Origin: CAWCTD01 sp963798455 | Lineage (GTDB): Bacteria > Acidobacteriota > Terriglobia > Bryobacterales > Bryobacteraceae | NCBI GenBank assembly: GCA_963798455.1 | Contig: CAWCTD010000003.1 | Span: 2,418,001-2,482,000 of the forward strand | Direction: 5' to 3' | DNA length: 64,000 nt | Part shown: positions 29,085 to 38,428 of the stretch, in pieces | Layout of the letters: every line of letters begins with the position of its first letter | Position numbering within the stretch: position 1 is the first letter of the stretch | Program-made: the position numbers and the translations under genes | Notes under the pieces: model-generated | The model's database searches: none | What the model saw: only the letters and a program-made list of their open reading frames with translations | Told to the model about the DNA's origin: nothing

Positions 29085-30704
29085 ATGTGGCCCCAAAACT
29101 ACACACCGCTCGCCGGCAGCCTGGGGCTTTCGGCCCTGGCCGCCGCTTTGCCCGTCTTCGCGCTGCTGTACCTTCTGGCCGTCCGGCGCCTCTCGGTTTG
29201 GAAGGCCGCGCTGTGGGGGCTCGGAACCGCAGTCATCGTGGCGCTGCTTCTCTATCGCATGCCTGTCGTTAAGGCGGCCAGTGCGCTGGCTTACGGCGGG
29301 GCGTTCGGCCTGTTCCCGATCGGCTGGATCCTGTTCTCGGCGGTCCTGCTGTACCGGACAATTCTCGAGACCGGCAAGTTCGAGATCATCAAGGACTCAC
29401 TCGGCAGCCTGACCCAGGACAGCCGCCTCCAGGCGTTGCTCATCGCCTTCGCCTTCGGGTCGCTGCTGGAGGGTGCGGCGGGTTTTGGCGCGCCGGTGGC
29501 GGTGGCGGCGGCCATGCTCACCGGCCTCGGCTTCTCGCCGTTTTATGCCGCGGGGATCTGCCTGCTGGCCAACACGGCGCCGGTGGCCTTCGGGTCCATC
29601 GGCATACCGATCATCACCCTGAGCACCGTCACCAATCTTCCGTTGGATCGGCTAAGCGCCGCTGTGGGAATGACTTGCGCTCCGATTGCCCTGATCATTC
29701 CTGCCTACCTGATCGTTGTCATGGGCGGCTGGAAGGCGTTGAGGGCGGTGCTGCCGGGCGCCGTGGTCTGTGGTGTGTCCTATGCAGTGGTCCAGTTCTT
29801 GACCTCCAACTACTTAGGCCCGCAAGTGACCGCAATCCTGAGCTCACTGGCGGCCCTCGGATCCCTGACTCTGCTTTTCATCTACTGGAAACCAAAGGAG
29901 ATCGAGACCCTGGGGAGTGCCGAGCCTGCCCGGCAGGCTGCCCAGCGTCATACGGCCCGGGAGGTGTGGCTGGCATGGTCGCCTTACGCCATCCTGGTGG
30001 TCATGGTGCTCGCTTGGGGCGTCTACAAGGCCCCGCTGGACAAGGTCACGCTGTCCTTCCCTTGGCCTGGATTGCACGAGCAGGTGCTCCAGACGCCCCC
30101 GGTGGTGGCCGCCCCCTCGCCCTACCGGGCCATCTACAAGTTCGACTGGCTCGCGGCCGCGGGCACTGCTTGCTTCCTGGCCTCGCTGCTCTCGGGATTG
30201 CTGCTGGGGCTGTCCCTTCCCCGCTTCGGCCGGGTGATCTGGGCGACGGCCAAGCAGTTGGTTTTTCCATTGATCACCCTGGTGGCTGTTCTGGGTCTGG
30301 CCTTCGTGATGAACTACAGCGGTGCCACGGCCACACTCGGCCTGGCGCTGGCCGCCACGGGGAAGCTGTTTCCGTTCTTCAGCGCGCTGATCGGGTGGCT
30401 GGGCGTGTTCCTGACGGGTTCTGATACGTCGTCCAATGCTTTGTTCGGAAACCTGCAAGCGGTGACCGCCGGTAGGCTCGGTCTGAACCCGGTGCTCATG
30501 GCGGCCACCAACTCCAGCGGCGGCGTCATGGGCAAGATGATCAGCCTTCCCAGCATCGCGGTGGCCGTCGCCGCCACGGGGCTGGCAGCGGCGGACGAGT
30601 CGCGGTTGTTCCGCTTCACGCTGCGTCACAGCGTCGTGCTGGCTTCCGCCATCGGCCTGGTGACCATGTTCCTGGCCTACGTCGCCCCCCAGTGGGCGCC
30701 GTAG
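29085..30704 (+). CDS. lctP: L-lactate permease (LctP family)
   Basis: 539 residues, the family length. Conserved parts: GALLEGAAGFGAPVA-like stretch (seen as GSLLEGAAGFGAPVAVAAAM), NTAPVAFGSIGIPI, GSDTSSNALFGNLQAVTA and NSSGGVMGKMISLPSIAVA. About 13 membrane helices. The family imports lactate (and in some members glycolate) with protons. No lactate-dehydrogenase gene lies adjacent. The 62 bases upstream contain GTATCAC and no clear Shine-Dalgarno. Confidence 0.94.
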   Translation: MWPQNYTPLAGSLGLSALAAALPVFALLYLLAVRRLSVWKAALWGLGTAVIVALLLYRMPVVKAASALAYGGAFGLFPIGWILFSAVLLYRTILETGKFEIIKDSLGSLTQDSRLQALLIAFAFGSLLEGAAGFGAPVAVAAAMLTGLGFSPFYAAGICLLANTAPVAFGSIGIPIITLSTVTNLPLDRLSAAVGMTCAPIALIIPAYLIVVMGGWKALRAVLPGAVVCGVSYAVVQFLTSNYLGPQVTAILSSLAALGSLTLLFIYWKPKEIETLGSAEPARQAAQRHTAREVWLAWSPYAILVVMVLAWGVYKAPLDKVTLSFPWPGLHEQVLQTPPVVAAPSPYRAIYKFDWLAAAGTACFLASLLSGLLLGLSLPRFGRVIWATAKQLVFPLITLVAVLGLAFVMNYSGATATLGLALAATGKLFPFFSALIGWLGVFLTGSDTSSNALFGNLQAVTAGRLGLNPVLMAATNSSGGVMGKMISLPSIAVAVAATGLAAADESRLFRFTLRHSVVLASAIGLVTMFLAYVAPQWAP

Positions 30705-30721
30705 CGGGCCTGCGTTCTCAA

Positions 30722-30730
30722 TGCTAGAAT
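30722..30730 (+). promoter_or_regulatory. Extended -10 element
   Basis: TGcTAGAAT about 60 bases before the S53 peptidase ATG. The start itself has a purine-rich Shine-Dalgarno (AGGGGG). Transcription from here would leave a short leader. Confidence 0.35.
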
Positions 30731-30791
30731 GGAAACCAAGTGTGCCGCACTATAGCGGGAGTTTACACTGGACAATCCAATAGGGGGCTAC

Positions 30792-31961
30792 ATGTCACGC
30801 GCGTACGAAGTTTTGGCTGTTGGGGTGTTTTGGGCCTGTCTCGCCGCGGCGCCTTTGAGCGCCCAAGGCAACTCGCAGAACGTTGACCTGCCGGATCAAG
30901 CCGCCATACTCGTCCCAGGTTCCAGCGTTGAGCTGCCCGACGACGTCGGGCGCAGAGGCCACACGAACCACGTCATTCTCTTCCGCTCGGGCCCCCAGGC
31001 CACATCGCCCACCGGGATGAGCCCTGCGAACATATACAGCGCCTACAACTTCACCGGGGGTGGAGGGGGAACGATTGCGATTGTGGATGCGTACCACTAC
31101 CCGACGGCGCTGAACGATCTGACCGTATTCTCCAATGCTTTTGGACTGTCAACGCCGAACTTTCAGCAGGTTTACGCCACCACGAACGGGAAGGCGCCGC
31201 GCACCAACTGTGGCTGGGCGCAGGAAGCGGCGCTGGATATCGAATGGGCCCACGCGATGGCGCCCGGCGCGAAAATCGTGCTGGTGGAGGCGGCGTCAAA
31301 CAGCTTCTCAGACCTTCTCAAGGCCGTGGATGTTGCGAGCGGCATCGCAGCGGCTGGCGGCGGTCAGGTCTCCATGAGCTGGGGTGGCAGCGAATTCTCC
31401 GGCGAGACCGGCTACGACTCGCATTTCACCACATCGGGCGTGGTCTATTTCGCCGCCAGCGGGGACAGCGGAGGCAAGACGATCTGGCCCGGAGTCTCCC
31501 CGAAGGCGGTTTCCGCCGGAGGCACGACGCTTACCCTAAACGGCGACGGCACAGTCACCGAGACCGGCTGGAGCGGAAGCGGCGGTGGACCGAGCAAGTA
31601 CGAACCGCAGCCGGCGTACCAGGCTAGCATCGTGAGCGGAAGCAAGCGCGGGGCGCCGGATTTTTCCTTTGACGCCGACCCGCGCACGGGCGTATCGGTG
31701 TATGACACGACCTCCTGCCAGGGAATGAGCGGCTGGATGGTGTTTGGAGGGACCAGCGTCTCCTCCCCCTCACTGGCGGGCATCGTGAATTCGGCCGGCG
31801 GCAACACCAGCACGGTTAACGAGCTTACCGAGATTTACAGCGGTCTGGGCACGGGTGCTTTTCGCGACATCACCATCGGCACAGCGGGGAGCTACAGCGC
31901 GAAGGCCGGCTGGGATTTCGTGACCGGCGTCGGTAGCAACCAGGGGCTCTCGGGAAAATAA
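30792..31961 (+). CDS. S53 (sedolisin-type) serine-carboxyl peptidase
   Basis: 389 residues with a signal peptide (cleavage near LSAQG, residue ~25). The catalytic residues can be placed: Glu145 and Asp149 in QEAALDIEWAHAMAPGA, Asp225 in AASGDSGG and Ser322 in FGGTSVSSPSLAG. The calcium-binding end (RDITIGTAGSYSAKAGWDFVTGVG) is present. The usual pro-kumamolisin domain (~170 residues) is missing: only about 60 residues separate the signal peptide from the catalytic domain. The enzyme would act outside the cytoplasm, usually at acid pH. Whether it can mature without its prodomain is open. Confidence 0.9.
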   Translation: MSRAYEVLAVGVFWACLAAAPLSAQGNSQNVDLPDQAAILVPGSSVELPDDVGRRGHTNHVILFRSGPQATSPTGMSPANIYSAYNFTGGGGGTIAIVDAYHYPTALNDLTVFSNAFGLSTPNFQQVYATTNGKAPRTNCGWAQEAALDIEWAHAMAPGAKIVLVEAASNSFSDLLKAVDVASGIAAAGGGQVSMSWGGSEFSGETGYDSHFTTSGVVYFAASGDSGGKTIWPGVSPKAVSAGGTTLTLNGDGTVTETGWSGSGGGPSKYEPQPAYQASIVSGSKRGAPDFSFDADPRTGVSVYDTTSCQGMSGWMVFGGTSVSSPSLAGIVNSAGGNTSTVNELTEIYSGLGTGAFRDITIGTAGSYSAKAGWDFVTGVGSNQGLSGK

Positions 31962-32011
31962 GCCGCCGGCACCGGCTAGAAACCCGGCGGCCGCTATTTC
32001 CAGTCGTGTAG

Positions 32012-32017
32012 TAGTAT
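32012..32017 (+). promoter_or_regulatory. -10 box of a probable leaderless transcript
   Basis: TAGTAT ends 6 bases before ATG 32024. No Shine-Dalgarno is present between them. Confidence 0.4.
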
Positions 32018-32023
32018 CAGTTC

Positions 32024-33037
32024 ATGCGTGTGCTTTCGCTGGGACCACTACTCGCGCTGCTGCCGGCTCCCTTTCTTGCCCAGGCGCAACCTGCCCCGCC
32101 GCCCCCCCTGGCCACCGTGAACGGGCAGGCCATCTACGAGAGCGATCTGGCTTCCTCCCTGGAGGGGCAGATGCGCCAGTTGCGCAGGCAGGAGTACGAC
32201 GCCCGGCTGCGCGCTCTGGATGGCCTGATCAACCAGAGGCTGCTCGAAGCGGAAGCGAGCGCAAAGGGCGTCTCACCCGATAAACTGCTCGCGGACGAGG
32301 CGGACTCCAAGGCCGCCGAACCGACGGACGGCGAAGTGGAGGCTTTTTACCTCGGCCAAAAGGACAGGATCAACCGTCCCCTCGACGCCGTCAAGGTCCA
32401 GTTGCGCCAGAGCCTGCGGCAGGCCAGGATTCAGCAGGTCCGGGAGGATTTCTATCGCCGGCTGCGGGATAAAGCCCAGGTCGCCATCCTGCTTCGCCCG
32501 CCCAAGATCGAAGTCAACATTGACCCGGCCCGTATGCGCGGGGACCCCGGCGCGCCGGTGACCATCGTGGAATTCTCCGATTTCCAGTGCCCATACTGCC
32601 AGAGGGCGCAGGCCACGCTCAAAGAGGTCGTGGCGAAGTACGGGGGGAAGGTGCGGCTGGCCTACCGGGACTTTCCGCTGATTCAAATCCATCCCCGGGC
32701 GCACCGGGCCGCGGAGGCCGCGCGCTGCGCCGGCGCGCAGGGCAAGTTCTGGGAATATCACGACCTCCTCTATACCGACAACACGAAGCTTGGCGACGCG
32801 GACCTGGCGGGACATGCCAAGGCCCTGGGGCTGGACGAGAAGCAGTTCGAGTCGTGCCTGGCGAGCGGGAAGTACACCGCGGCCGTGGATGCGGACCTGC
32901 GAGCCGGGACCAACGCCGGTGTCAGCGGCACGCCCGCGTTCGTCATCAACGGGGTGATGCTCGAAGGCGCGCAGCCGGCCTCCGCGTTCGAAAGCGTCAT
33001 CGACGCGGAGTTCGCGGCGGGTAACCAAGCGCAGTGA
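32024..33037 (+). CDS. Periplasmic DsbA-family oxidoreductase with SurA-N-like N-terminal domain
   Basis: 337 residues. A signal peptide (to ~residue 22) is followed by a SurA-N-like chaperone segment (ATVNGQAIYESDL... LRALDGLINQRLLEAEA), then a DsbA-type thioredoxin fold from ~170. The active site is Cys189-Pro-Tyr-Cys192 in FSDFQCPYCQ, and the cis-Pro loop is GVSGTPAFVINGVML. A second Cys pair (RCAGAQ, ESCLAS) lies in the helical insert. It probably makes or reshuffles disulfides in the periplasm. The fused chaperone-like domain may present substrates; that is inference. Confidence 0.9.
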   Translation: MRVLSLGPLLALLPAPFLAQAQPAPPPPLATVNGQAIYESDLASSLEGQMRQLRRQEYDARLRALDGLINQRLLEAEASAKGVSPDKLLADEADSKAAEPTDGEVEAFYLGQKDRINRPLDAVKVQLRQSLRQARIQQVREDFYRRLRDKAQVAILLRPPKIEVNIDPARMRGDPGAPVTIVEFSDFQCPYCQRAQATLKEVVAKYGGKVRLAYRDFPLIQIHPRAHRAAEAARCAGAQGKFWEYHDLLYTDNTKLGDADLAGHAKALGLDEKQFESCLASGKYTAAVDADLRAGTNAGVSGTPAFVINGVMLEGAQPASAFESVIDAEFAAGNQAQ

Positions 33038-33082
33038 TCAGGCGCTGAAATTCACGATACCAGGACCAACTGCAGAGCCACC

Positions 33083-33499
33083 TCAGACCAGGTCGGCCGT
33101 GCTGAAGAAGAAGCGCAGCTCGGTTTCCGCCGTGGCGGGTGCGTCGGAGCCGTGGATGGCGTTGCGCTCGATGTTCGTGGCAAAGCGCTTGCGAATGGTG
33201 CCCTCCGCCGCGTTGGCGGGATCGGTGGCGCCCATCACCTCCCGCAGCTTCGCGATGGCGTCCTCGCGCTCCAGCGACATGACGATGACCGGTCCTTCCG
33301 TCATGAAGGCAACCAGGCTGTCATAGAACCGCTTGCCGCGATGCACGGCGTAGAACTCGCGCGCCTGCTCTTCTCTCAGGCGCAACATGCGGGCCCCCAG
33401 GAGCTTGAACCCCGCCTTCTCGATCATGGCCAGGATTTCGCCCGCCTGGCCCGCCGCCACCGCGTCAGGTTTGATGATGGAAAAAGTCCGCTCAATCAT
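33083..33499 (-). CDS. ndk: Nucleoside diphosphate kinase
   Basis: 138 residues, typical. Starts MIERTFSIIKPDAV; the phosphohistidine lies in NAIHGSDA, and the C-terminal block is SDAPATAETELRFFF. It balances nucleoside triphosphates using ATP. The ATG overlaps the sucD stop by 4 bases (ATGA), so ndk is the last gene of a sucC-sucD-ndk operon; the pairing makes sense because the succinyl-CoA ligase can make ATP or GTP. Confidence 0.97.
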   Translation of the reverse strand: MIERTFSIIKPDAVAAGQAGEILAMIEKAGFKLLGARMLRLREEQAREFYAVHRGKRFYDSLVAFMTEGPVIVMSLEREDAIAKLREVMGATDPANAAEGTIRKRFATNIERNAIHGSDAPATAETELRFFFSTADLV

Positions 33500-34368
33500 G
33501 ATGGGAGCACTTCCTTGACCTTCTCGCCGATCTCGGCCGGCGTCATGCACACCGTGATTCCGGCCTCTCGCATGGCCCGGATCTTGTCTTCGGCCTTCCC
33601 CGACCCGCCGGAGATGATGGCGCCGGCGTGCCCCATGCGCCGGCCCGGGGGAGCCGTCTGCCCCGCCACGAAACCAACCACGGGCTTCTTCACGTTCTCC
33701 CGGATATAGGCCGCGGCCGCTTCCTCCGCCGTGCCGCCGATTTCGCCGATCATGACGATGGCGTCTGTTCCAGGGTCTGCGTTGAACAGCTTGACGGCGT
33801 CGATGAAGTTGGTGCCGATGATGGGGTCGCCGCCAATGCCGATGCAGGTCGACTGGCCGATGCCAAGCCGCGTGAGCTGATCCACAGCTTCGTAGGTCAG
33901 GGTGCCGGAGCGTGAAACCACTCCGACGTTGCCGGGCTTGTGGATGTGGCCCGGCATGATGCCGATCTTGCACTTGCCGGGTGAAATGATGCCCGGGCAG
34001 TTCGGGCCGATCAGCCGGGTCCGCCGCGACTGGAGGAATTTCCAGGCCTTCACCATGTCCAGCGCCGGAATGCCTTCGGTGATGCACACCACGACCTCGA
34101 GTCCCGCGTCGGCCGCCTCCATGACGGTATCGGCGGCAAAGGACGGAGGGACGAAGATGGCCGAGGCGGTGGCGCCGGTCGCCTTCACGGCGTTGTAGAC
34201 GGTGTTGAAGACCGGCAGATCCAGGTGGGTCATGCCGCCCTTGCCGGGGACTACGCCGCCCACCACGTTGGTGCCGTAGGCCAGGCACTGCTGGGCGTGA
34301 AAAGTGGCCTCACGGCCGGTGAAACCTTGAATCAGAACACGCGTATTCTCGTCGATCAGGATGCTCAT
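33496..34368 (-). CDS. sucD: Succinyl-CoA ligase, alpha subunit
   Basis: 290 residues. CoA-binding Rossmann domain at the N-terminus (VLIQGFTGREATFHAQQCL, GGVVPGKGGMTHLDLPVF), RLIGPNCPGIISPG, and the phosphohistidine in GRRMGHAGAIISGG. With SucC it converts succinyl-CoA to succinate with ATP/GTP formation in the TCA cycle. Overlaps sucC upstream and ndk downstream by 4 bases each. Confidence 0.97.
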   Translation of the reverse strand: MSILIDENTRVLIQGFTGREATFHAQQCLAYGTNVVGGVVPGKGGMTHLDLPVFNTVYNAVKATGATASAIFVPPSFAADTVMEAADAGLEVVVCITEGIPALDMVKAWKFLQSRRTRLIGPNCPGIISPGKCKIGIMPGHIHKPGNVGVVSRSGTLTYEAVDQLTRLGIGQSTCIGIGGDPIIGTNFIDAVKLFNADPGTDAIVMIGEIGGTAEEAAAAYIRENVKKPVVGFVAGQTAPPGRRMGHAGAIISGGSGKAEDKIRAMREAGITVCMTPAEIGEKVKEVLPS

Positions 34369-35522
34369 CGCGCCAGCCCCACCACTTTCTCCGCGGCGTC
34401 CCGCATTCCGTCCGCCACGGTGAAGTTCAGCGCCGAATCCGTCAGGATTCTCCGGCCCTCTTCCACGTTGGTCCCTTCCATTCGCACCACGATAGGCACC
34501 TGCACCTTCAGTTCGTGAGCCGCCGCCACCACGCCGGTGGCCAGCGTGTCGCAGCGCAGGATGCCGCCGAAAATGTTGATGAGCACGGCCTTCACGTTCT
34601 TGTCCGAAAGCAGGATGCGAAACGCGTTCTGGATCTGCTCGGCACTGGCGCCGCCGCCCACGTCCAGGAAATTCGCCGGGCTGCCGCCGGCGTACTTGAT
34701 GATGTCCATGGTCGCCATGGCGAGACCCGCGCCATTGACCATGCAGCCGACCGTGCCGTCGAGCTTGATGTAGTTCAGACCAAAGCGCGAGGCGTCCACT
34801 TCCAGCGGGTCTTCCTCGTTCAGGTCGCGCAGCTCCAGCAGATCCTTGTGCCGGTAGAGAGCGTTGTCGTCAAGGTTGATCTTGGCGTCGAGCGCGTACA
34901 CCTTGCCGTCCGTGGCCAGGATGAATGGATTGATCTCGGCGAGCGAGGCGTCCACACCCTCGTAGGCTTTGGCGAGCGCGATCATGGCCGCGGAGGCCGC
35001 GGGAGCGCTGGCTGGAGGAATCCCGATTCTGAACGCCAGTTTGCGCGCCTGAAACGGCGTCAATCCCATGCCGGGCTCGATCGGTTCTTTGAGGATCTTC
35101 TCCGGGCTCTTGGCGGCGACCTCCTCAATATCGACCCCGCCCGCGGCCGAGGCCATGAAGACAGGCTCGGCCTGCACCCGGTCGAGCACGATGCCTAGGT
35201 ATAGTTCCCGCTCGATGGGCAGGGTCTCCTCAATGAGCACCCGCTGCACCACCCGCCCCTCCGGGCCGGTCTGGTGAGTGACCAGTCTCATGCCGAGCAT
35301 CTTCTTGGCGATAGCGGCCGCTTCCGCCGTATTCTTGGCGACCTTGACGCCGCCCCCCTTGCCGCGGCCGCCAGCGTGGATCTGCGCCTTCACCACGACA
35401 CTGCCTCCGATCCTCTTGGCGGCGGAGTCGGCTTCTTCCGGGGAGTATGCCACTTCTCCCCGCGGCACTGGGACGCCGTAGCGAGCCAAGATCCCCTTGG
35501 CTTGATATTCGTGAATTTTCAT
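34365..35522 (-). CDS. sucC: Succinyl-CoA ligase, beta subunit
   Basis: 385 residues. MKIHEYQAKGILARYGVPVPRG opens an ATP-grasp domain (VVKAQIHAGGRGKGGGVKVA), and the C-terminal ligase domain has NGAGLAMATMDIIKYAGG, FLDVGGGAS and NIFGGILRCD. It binds the nucleotide and pairs with SucD, whose gene overlaps by 4 bases. First gene of the operon; 51 bases separate its start from divergent trpD, so the two promoters share this gap. Confidence 0.97.
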   Translation of the reverse strand: MKIHEYQAKGILARYGVPVPRGEVAYSPEEADSAAKRIGGSVVVKAQIHAGGRGKGGGVKVAKNTAEAAAIAKKMLGMRLVTHQTGPEGRVVQRVLIEETLPIERELYLGIVLDRVQAEPVFMASAAGGVDIEEVAAKSPEKILKEPIEPGMGLTPFQARKLAFRIGIPPASAPAASAAMIALAKAYEGVDASLAEINPFILATDGKVYALDAKINLDDNALYRHKDLLELRDLNEEDPLEVDASRFGLNYIKLDGTVGCMVNGAGLAMATMDIIKYAGGSPANFLDVGGGASAEQIQNAFRILLSDKNVKAVLINIFGGILRCDTLATGVVAAAHELKVQVPIVVRMEGTNVEEGRRILTDSALNFTVADGMRDAAEKVVGLAR

Positions 35523-35573
35523 TGGAAAATGCCTATGCTACGATCTGATAAAAGCTAAACAAATCACTATAGC

Positions 35574-36608
35574 ATGTCACTACTGCCCTTCCTTGAATGC
35601 GTCGCAGCAAAGCACGACCTCGACGCGGCCCAAGCCCGCCAGGCGATGTTGAGCATCCTGGGCGGAGCGGCCTCCACCGCGCAGATTGCCGCGTTCCTGG
35701 TGGCTCTGCGGATGAAGGGGGAAACCGCCGAGGAGGTCATCGGGTTCGCGCGGGCCATGCGGGAGATGGCTCAGCCCATTGACCCTGGTCCCGGCACCGA
35801 AGCCCTGGTCGACACATGCGGCACAGGCGGAGACGGCGCGGGCACCTTCAATGTCTCAACCATCGCCGCCTTCGTGGTGGCGGGCGCCGGGGTGCGAGTG
35901 GCCAAACACGGCAACCGATCCATTTCCAGCCGCTGCGGCAGCGCCGACCTGATGGAGGCCCTGGGAGTGAAAGTGACGCTGTCGCCCGAACAGGTGGGCC
36001 GGAGCATCCGCGAAGCAGGGATCGGGTTTCTTTTTGCTCCCGCCATCCATACGGCCACCAGGCATGCACAGCCGGCCCGGCTGGAGCTGAAGATGCGCAC
36101 GGTGTTCAATATCCTTGGCCCGCTGACCAATCCCGCCGGCGCCAGCGCGCAACTGGCCGGGGCGCCCAGCCCGGAGACGGCGGCGTTGATCGCCGAAGCG
36201 CTGGCGGCGCTCGGGCTCCCGGCCGGCTTCGTGGTACACGGCTCGGACGGGCTGGACGAGATCACGACGACCGGGCCGACCCTGGTTTTCGAGATCCGCG
36301 ACGCCAAGGTGATTCGCCGCAGCGTCACGCCGGAGGACTTTGGTGTGCCGCGCGCGTCGATCGAGGACCTTCGAGGCGGCGACCGCGAGGTGAACTGCGA
36401 GATCGCTCGCTCCATTCTCGGCGGAGCGCGAGGCCCCCGGCGCGACATCGTCCTGGTGAACGCCGCCGCCGCGCTGGTGGCGGCCCAAAGAGCCCGCGAT
36501 TTCGAAGAAGGCATGGCGCTGGCGGCTGGGTCTATCGACTCGGGAGCGGCTCTCGGCAGAGCGGAAGAACTCGCCCGATTGACGCAGCAGTTCGCGAGGG
36601 AATCATGA
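35574..36608 (+). CDS. trpD: Anthranilate phosphoribosyltransferase
   Basis: 344 residues. PRPP site DTCGTGGDGAGTFNVSTIAAF, substrate loop KHGNRSISSRCGSADLMEALG and FLFAPAIHTA are all present, as is the FNILGPLTNPA stretch. It transfers phosphoribose to anthranilate in tryptophan synthesis. No other trp gene is nearby. It overlaps the following glycoside hydrolase by 4 bases (ATGA), an unexpected partner. TATAGC abuts the ATG. Confidence 0.96.
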   Translation: MSLLPFLECVAAKHDLDAAQARQAMLSILGGAASTAQIAAFLVALRMKGETAEEVIGFARAMREMAQPIDPGPGTEALVDTCGTGGDGAGTFNVSTIAAFVVAGAGVRVAKHGNRSISSRCGSADLMEALGVKVTLSPEQVGRSIREAGIGFLFAPAIHTATRHAQPARLELKMRTVFNILGPLTNPAGASAQLAGAPSPETAALIAEALAALGLPAGFVVHGSDGLDEITTTGPTLVFEIRDAKVIRRSVTPEDFGVPRASIEDLRGGDREVNCEIARSILGGARGPRRDIVLVNAAAALVAAQRARDFEEGMALAAGSIDSGAALGRAEELARLTQQFARES

Positions 36609-37936
36609 CCTACGTCCGCATTCTGATGGTGTTGTCTCTTCTACTGGCCGCGCCGGCCTGGCCGCAGGCGAAGCTGGCGCCCACGCCGCCGATGGGTTGG
36701 AACAGTTGGGATTGCTTCGGGACCAGCGTCACCGAGGCGGAGGTCAAGGCCAACGCCGACTACATGGCGCAGCACCTCAAATCCCACGGCTGGCAGTACA
36801 TCGTGGTCGATATACAGTGGTCTGAGCCGAATCCTCAAACACACGGATACCGTCCCAACACCACCTTGGTGATGGATGAAGACGGCCGCCTGATGCCGGC
36901 GCCGAACCGCTTCCCATCGGCCGCGAACGGGAAGGGCTTCAAGCCGCTGGCGGATTACGTCCACAAGAAGGGACTAAAGTTCGGCATCCACATCATGCGC
37001 GGGATTCCCAGGCGGGCGGTGGATGCCAGCTTGCCAATTCAGGGCAGCCGGTACCGGGCCTCGGACGTGGCGGACAAGGCGTCGATCTGCCGTTGGAACA
37101 CGGATATGTACGGCGTGGACATGAAGCGGCCGGGCGGGCAGGACTACTACGATTCCATTCTCCGGCTCTACGCTACCTGGGACGTGGATTTCATCAAGGC
37201 GGACAACATGCTGGACGGAAACCACACCGCGGAGATCGAGGCCCTGAGCACCGCCATCCGAAAGACCGGCCGTCCGATCGTGCTGAGCCTCTCGCCCGGG
37301 CCGGCCCAGATCGCCAGGGTGGAAGAACTGGCCAAGAACGCGCAGATGTGGCGAATTTCCGGCGATTTTTGGGACCGGTGGCAGGACCTCCGCAGGCAGT
37401 TCGGCCAGTTCCGGATCTGGTCGAAATTCAGCAAGCCGGGAGAGTGGCCCGACGGTGACATGCTGCCGCTGGGGCACATCGGGATTCGGGCCGAACGCGG
37501 TGACCCGAGAATGTCGCTGCTCACGCACGACGAGCAGATCACCCTGATGACGATGTGGTCCATAGCCCGGTCCCCGCTGATGTTCGGCGGCAACCTGCCG
37601 GACAATGACGAATTCACGCTGTCGCTCATGACCAACGACGACGTGCTTCGGGCCAACCAACGGGGCACGGCGAGCCGCGAGTTGTTCGCGCGCGGCAACC
37701 AGATCGCGTGGACAGGGGAGATCGCTGGCGCGCCCGGGAAATACCTGGCGGTGTTCAACGTGGGCGATGCGGGCGACGAGCAGATCCGTGTGAACTGGTC
37801 CGAGTTGGGCCTCGCGGCCAGGTGTCAGGTGCGCGATCTATGGGCAAAGAAGGATCTCGGAGTCGTCCAGGAGGGCCAGACGGTCCGCCTTGCCCCGCAC
37901 GCGGCGGCGTTTTTCAGGGTTACGCCGTCGCGCTGA
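36605..37936 (+). CDS. Glycoside hydrolase family 27 protein (alpha-galactosidase type)
   Basis: 443 residues. A signal peptide (MTYVRILMVLSLLLAAPAWP) is followed by the GH27 signature PPMGWNSWDCFGTSVTE and the barrel motif YIVVDIQW. The nucleophile is expected at Asp200 (DFIKADNM); the acid/base is expected near the WRISGDFWDRW segment. A C-terminal beta-sandwich ends in AFFRV. Family members remove terminal alpha-linked galactose or N-acetylgalactosamine; substrate here is unproven. The ATG overlaps the trpD stop, so it is translated in coupling with a biosynthetic gene. Last gene before the island. Confidence 0.9.
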   Translation: MTYVRILMVLSLLLAAPAWPQAKLAPTPPMGWNSWDCFGTSVTEAEVKANADYMAQHLKSHGWQYIVVDIQWSEPNPQTHGYRPNTTLVMDEDGRLMPAPNRFPSAANGKGFKPLADYVHKKGLKFGIHIMRGIPRRAVDASLPIQGSRYRASDVADKASICRWNTDMYGVDMKRPGGQDYYDSILRLYATWDVDFIKADNMLDGNHTAEIEALSTAIRKTGRPIVLSLSPGPAQIARVEELAKNAQMWRISGDFWDRWQDLRRQFGQFRIWSKFSKPGEWPDGDMLPLGHIGIRAERGDPRMSLLTHDEQITLMTMWSIARSPLMFGGNLPDNDEFTLSLMTNDDVLRANQRGTASRELFARGNQIAWTGEIAGAPGKYLAVFNVGDAGDEQIRVNWSELGLAARCQVRDLWAKKDLGVVQEGQTVRLAPHAAAFFRVTPSR

Positions 37937-38098
37937 GCGCGGTTGTCCGTTGACGAACAGCGCGTCCCACAAACGGACACCCCAAGCTGGCCGCTTGGTC
38001 GAGGATACGCGGGTTCCCCCTGGTCACTTAATCGGGCTGACCCTGCAGCCGATGACGGTTTCGGGCCTCACGATGATATGGAGGCCGGTCCAGCCAAA

Positions 38099-38428
38099 TC
38101 AGATGGGGACGCGTCTTCGCTTGGGAACCGCGACTTGCTGTCGGAGGGAGAGGACTTGCGTCTTCCGGCGATGTCGATAGAGCGTTCCGACGGCATGTCG
38201 ATAACGATTCCGGGCGATGCCGATACGGGCCACGGCCCAGAGTGCCACCACGTTCAGACCTCGATAGGGCTTCTTGGTAGTGACGTTGATGGGAGAGAAT
38301 GCGAACTTCCCGGAGGTGTGCCACGGCATACGCCAAGTGCCCACCCCTTGCTCAATTGCGTTGACGATTTGGGACGTGACCCGTTCGTACACGTCCGGTT
38401 TCGGTGCGGTATGCTCAGTACCAGACAT
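38099..38428 (-). pseudogene. ArdC-type antirestriction/ssDNA-binding domain, N-terminal remnant
   Basis: The first ~65 residues (VYERVTSQIVNAIEQGVGTWRMPW, then KPYRGLNVVALW) match the N-terminal ssDNA-binding domain of ArdC (DUF1738) proteins carried by plasmids and integrative elements. After NVVALWAVARIG the reading becomes Arg-rich and ends at 38099 with no sign of the conserved continuation or of the metallopeptidase half in any of the three minus-strand frames. I read it as a broken gene. It marks the left side of the island. Confidence 0.6.

Noticed and set aside
33500..34288. Upstream extension of ndk
   Set aside because: It runs antiframe through sucD; ATG 33499 overlaps the sucD stop by ATGA.
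35816..36604. Long N-terminal extension of the GH27 frame
   Set aside because: Opposes trpD reading; signal peptide and ATGA overlap place the start at 36605.
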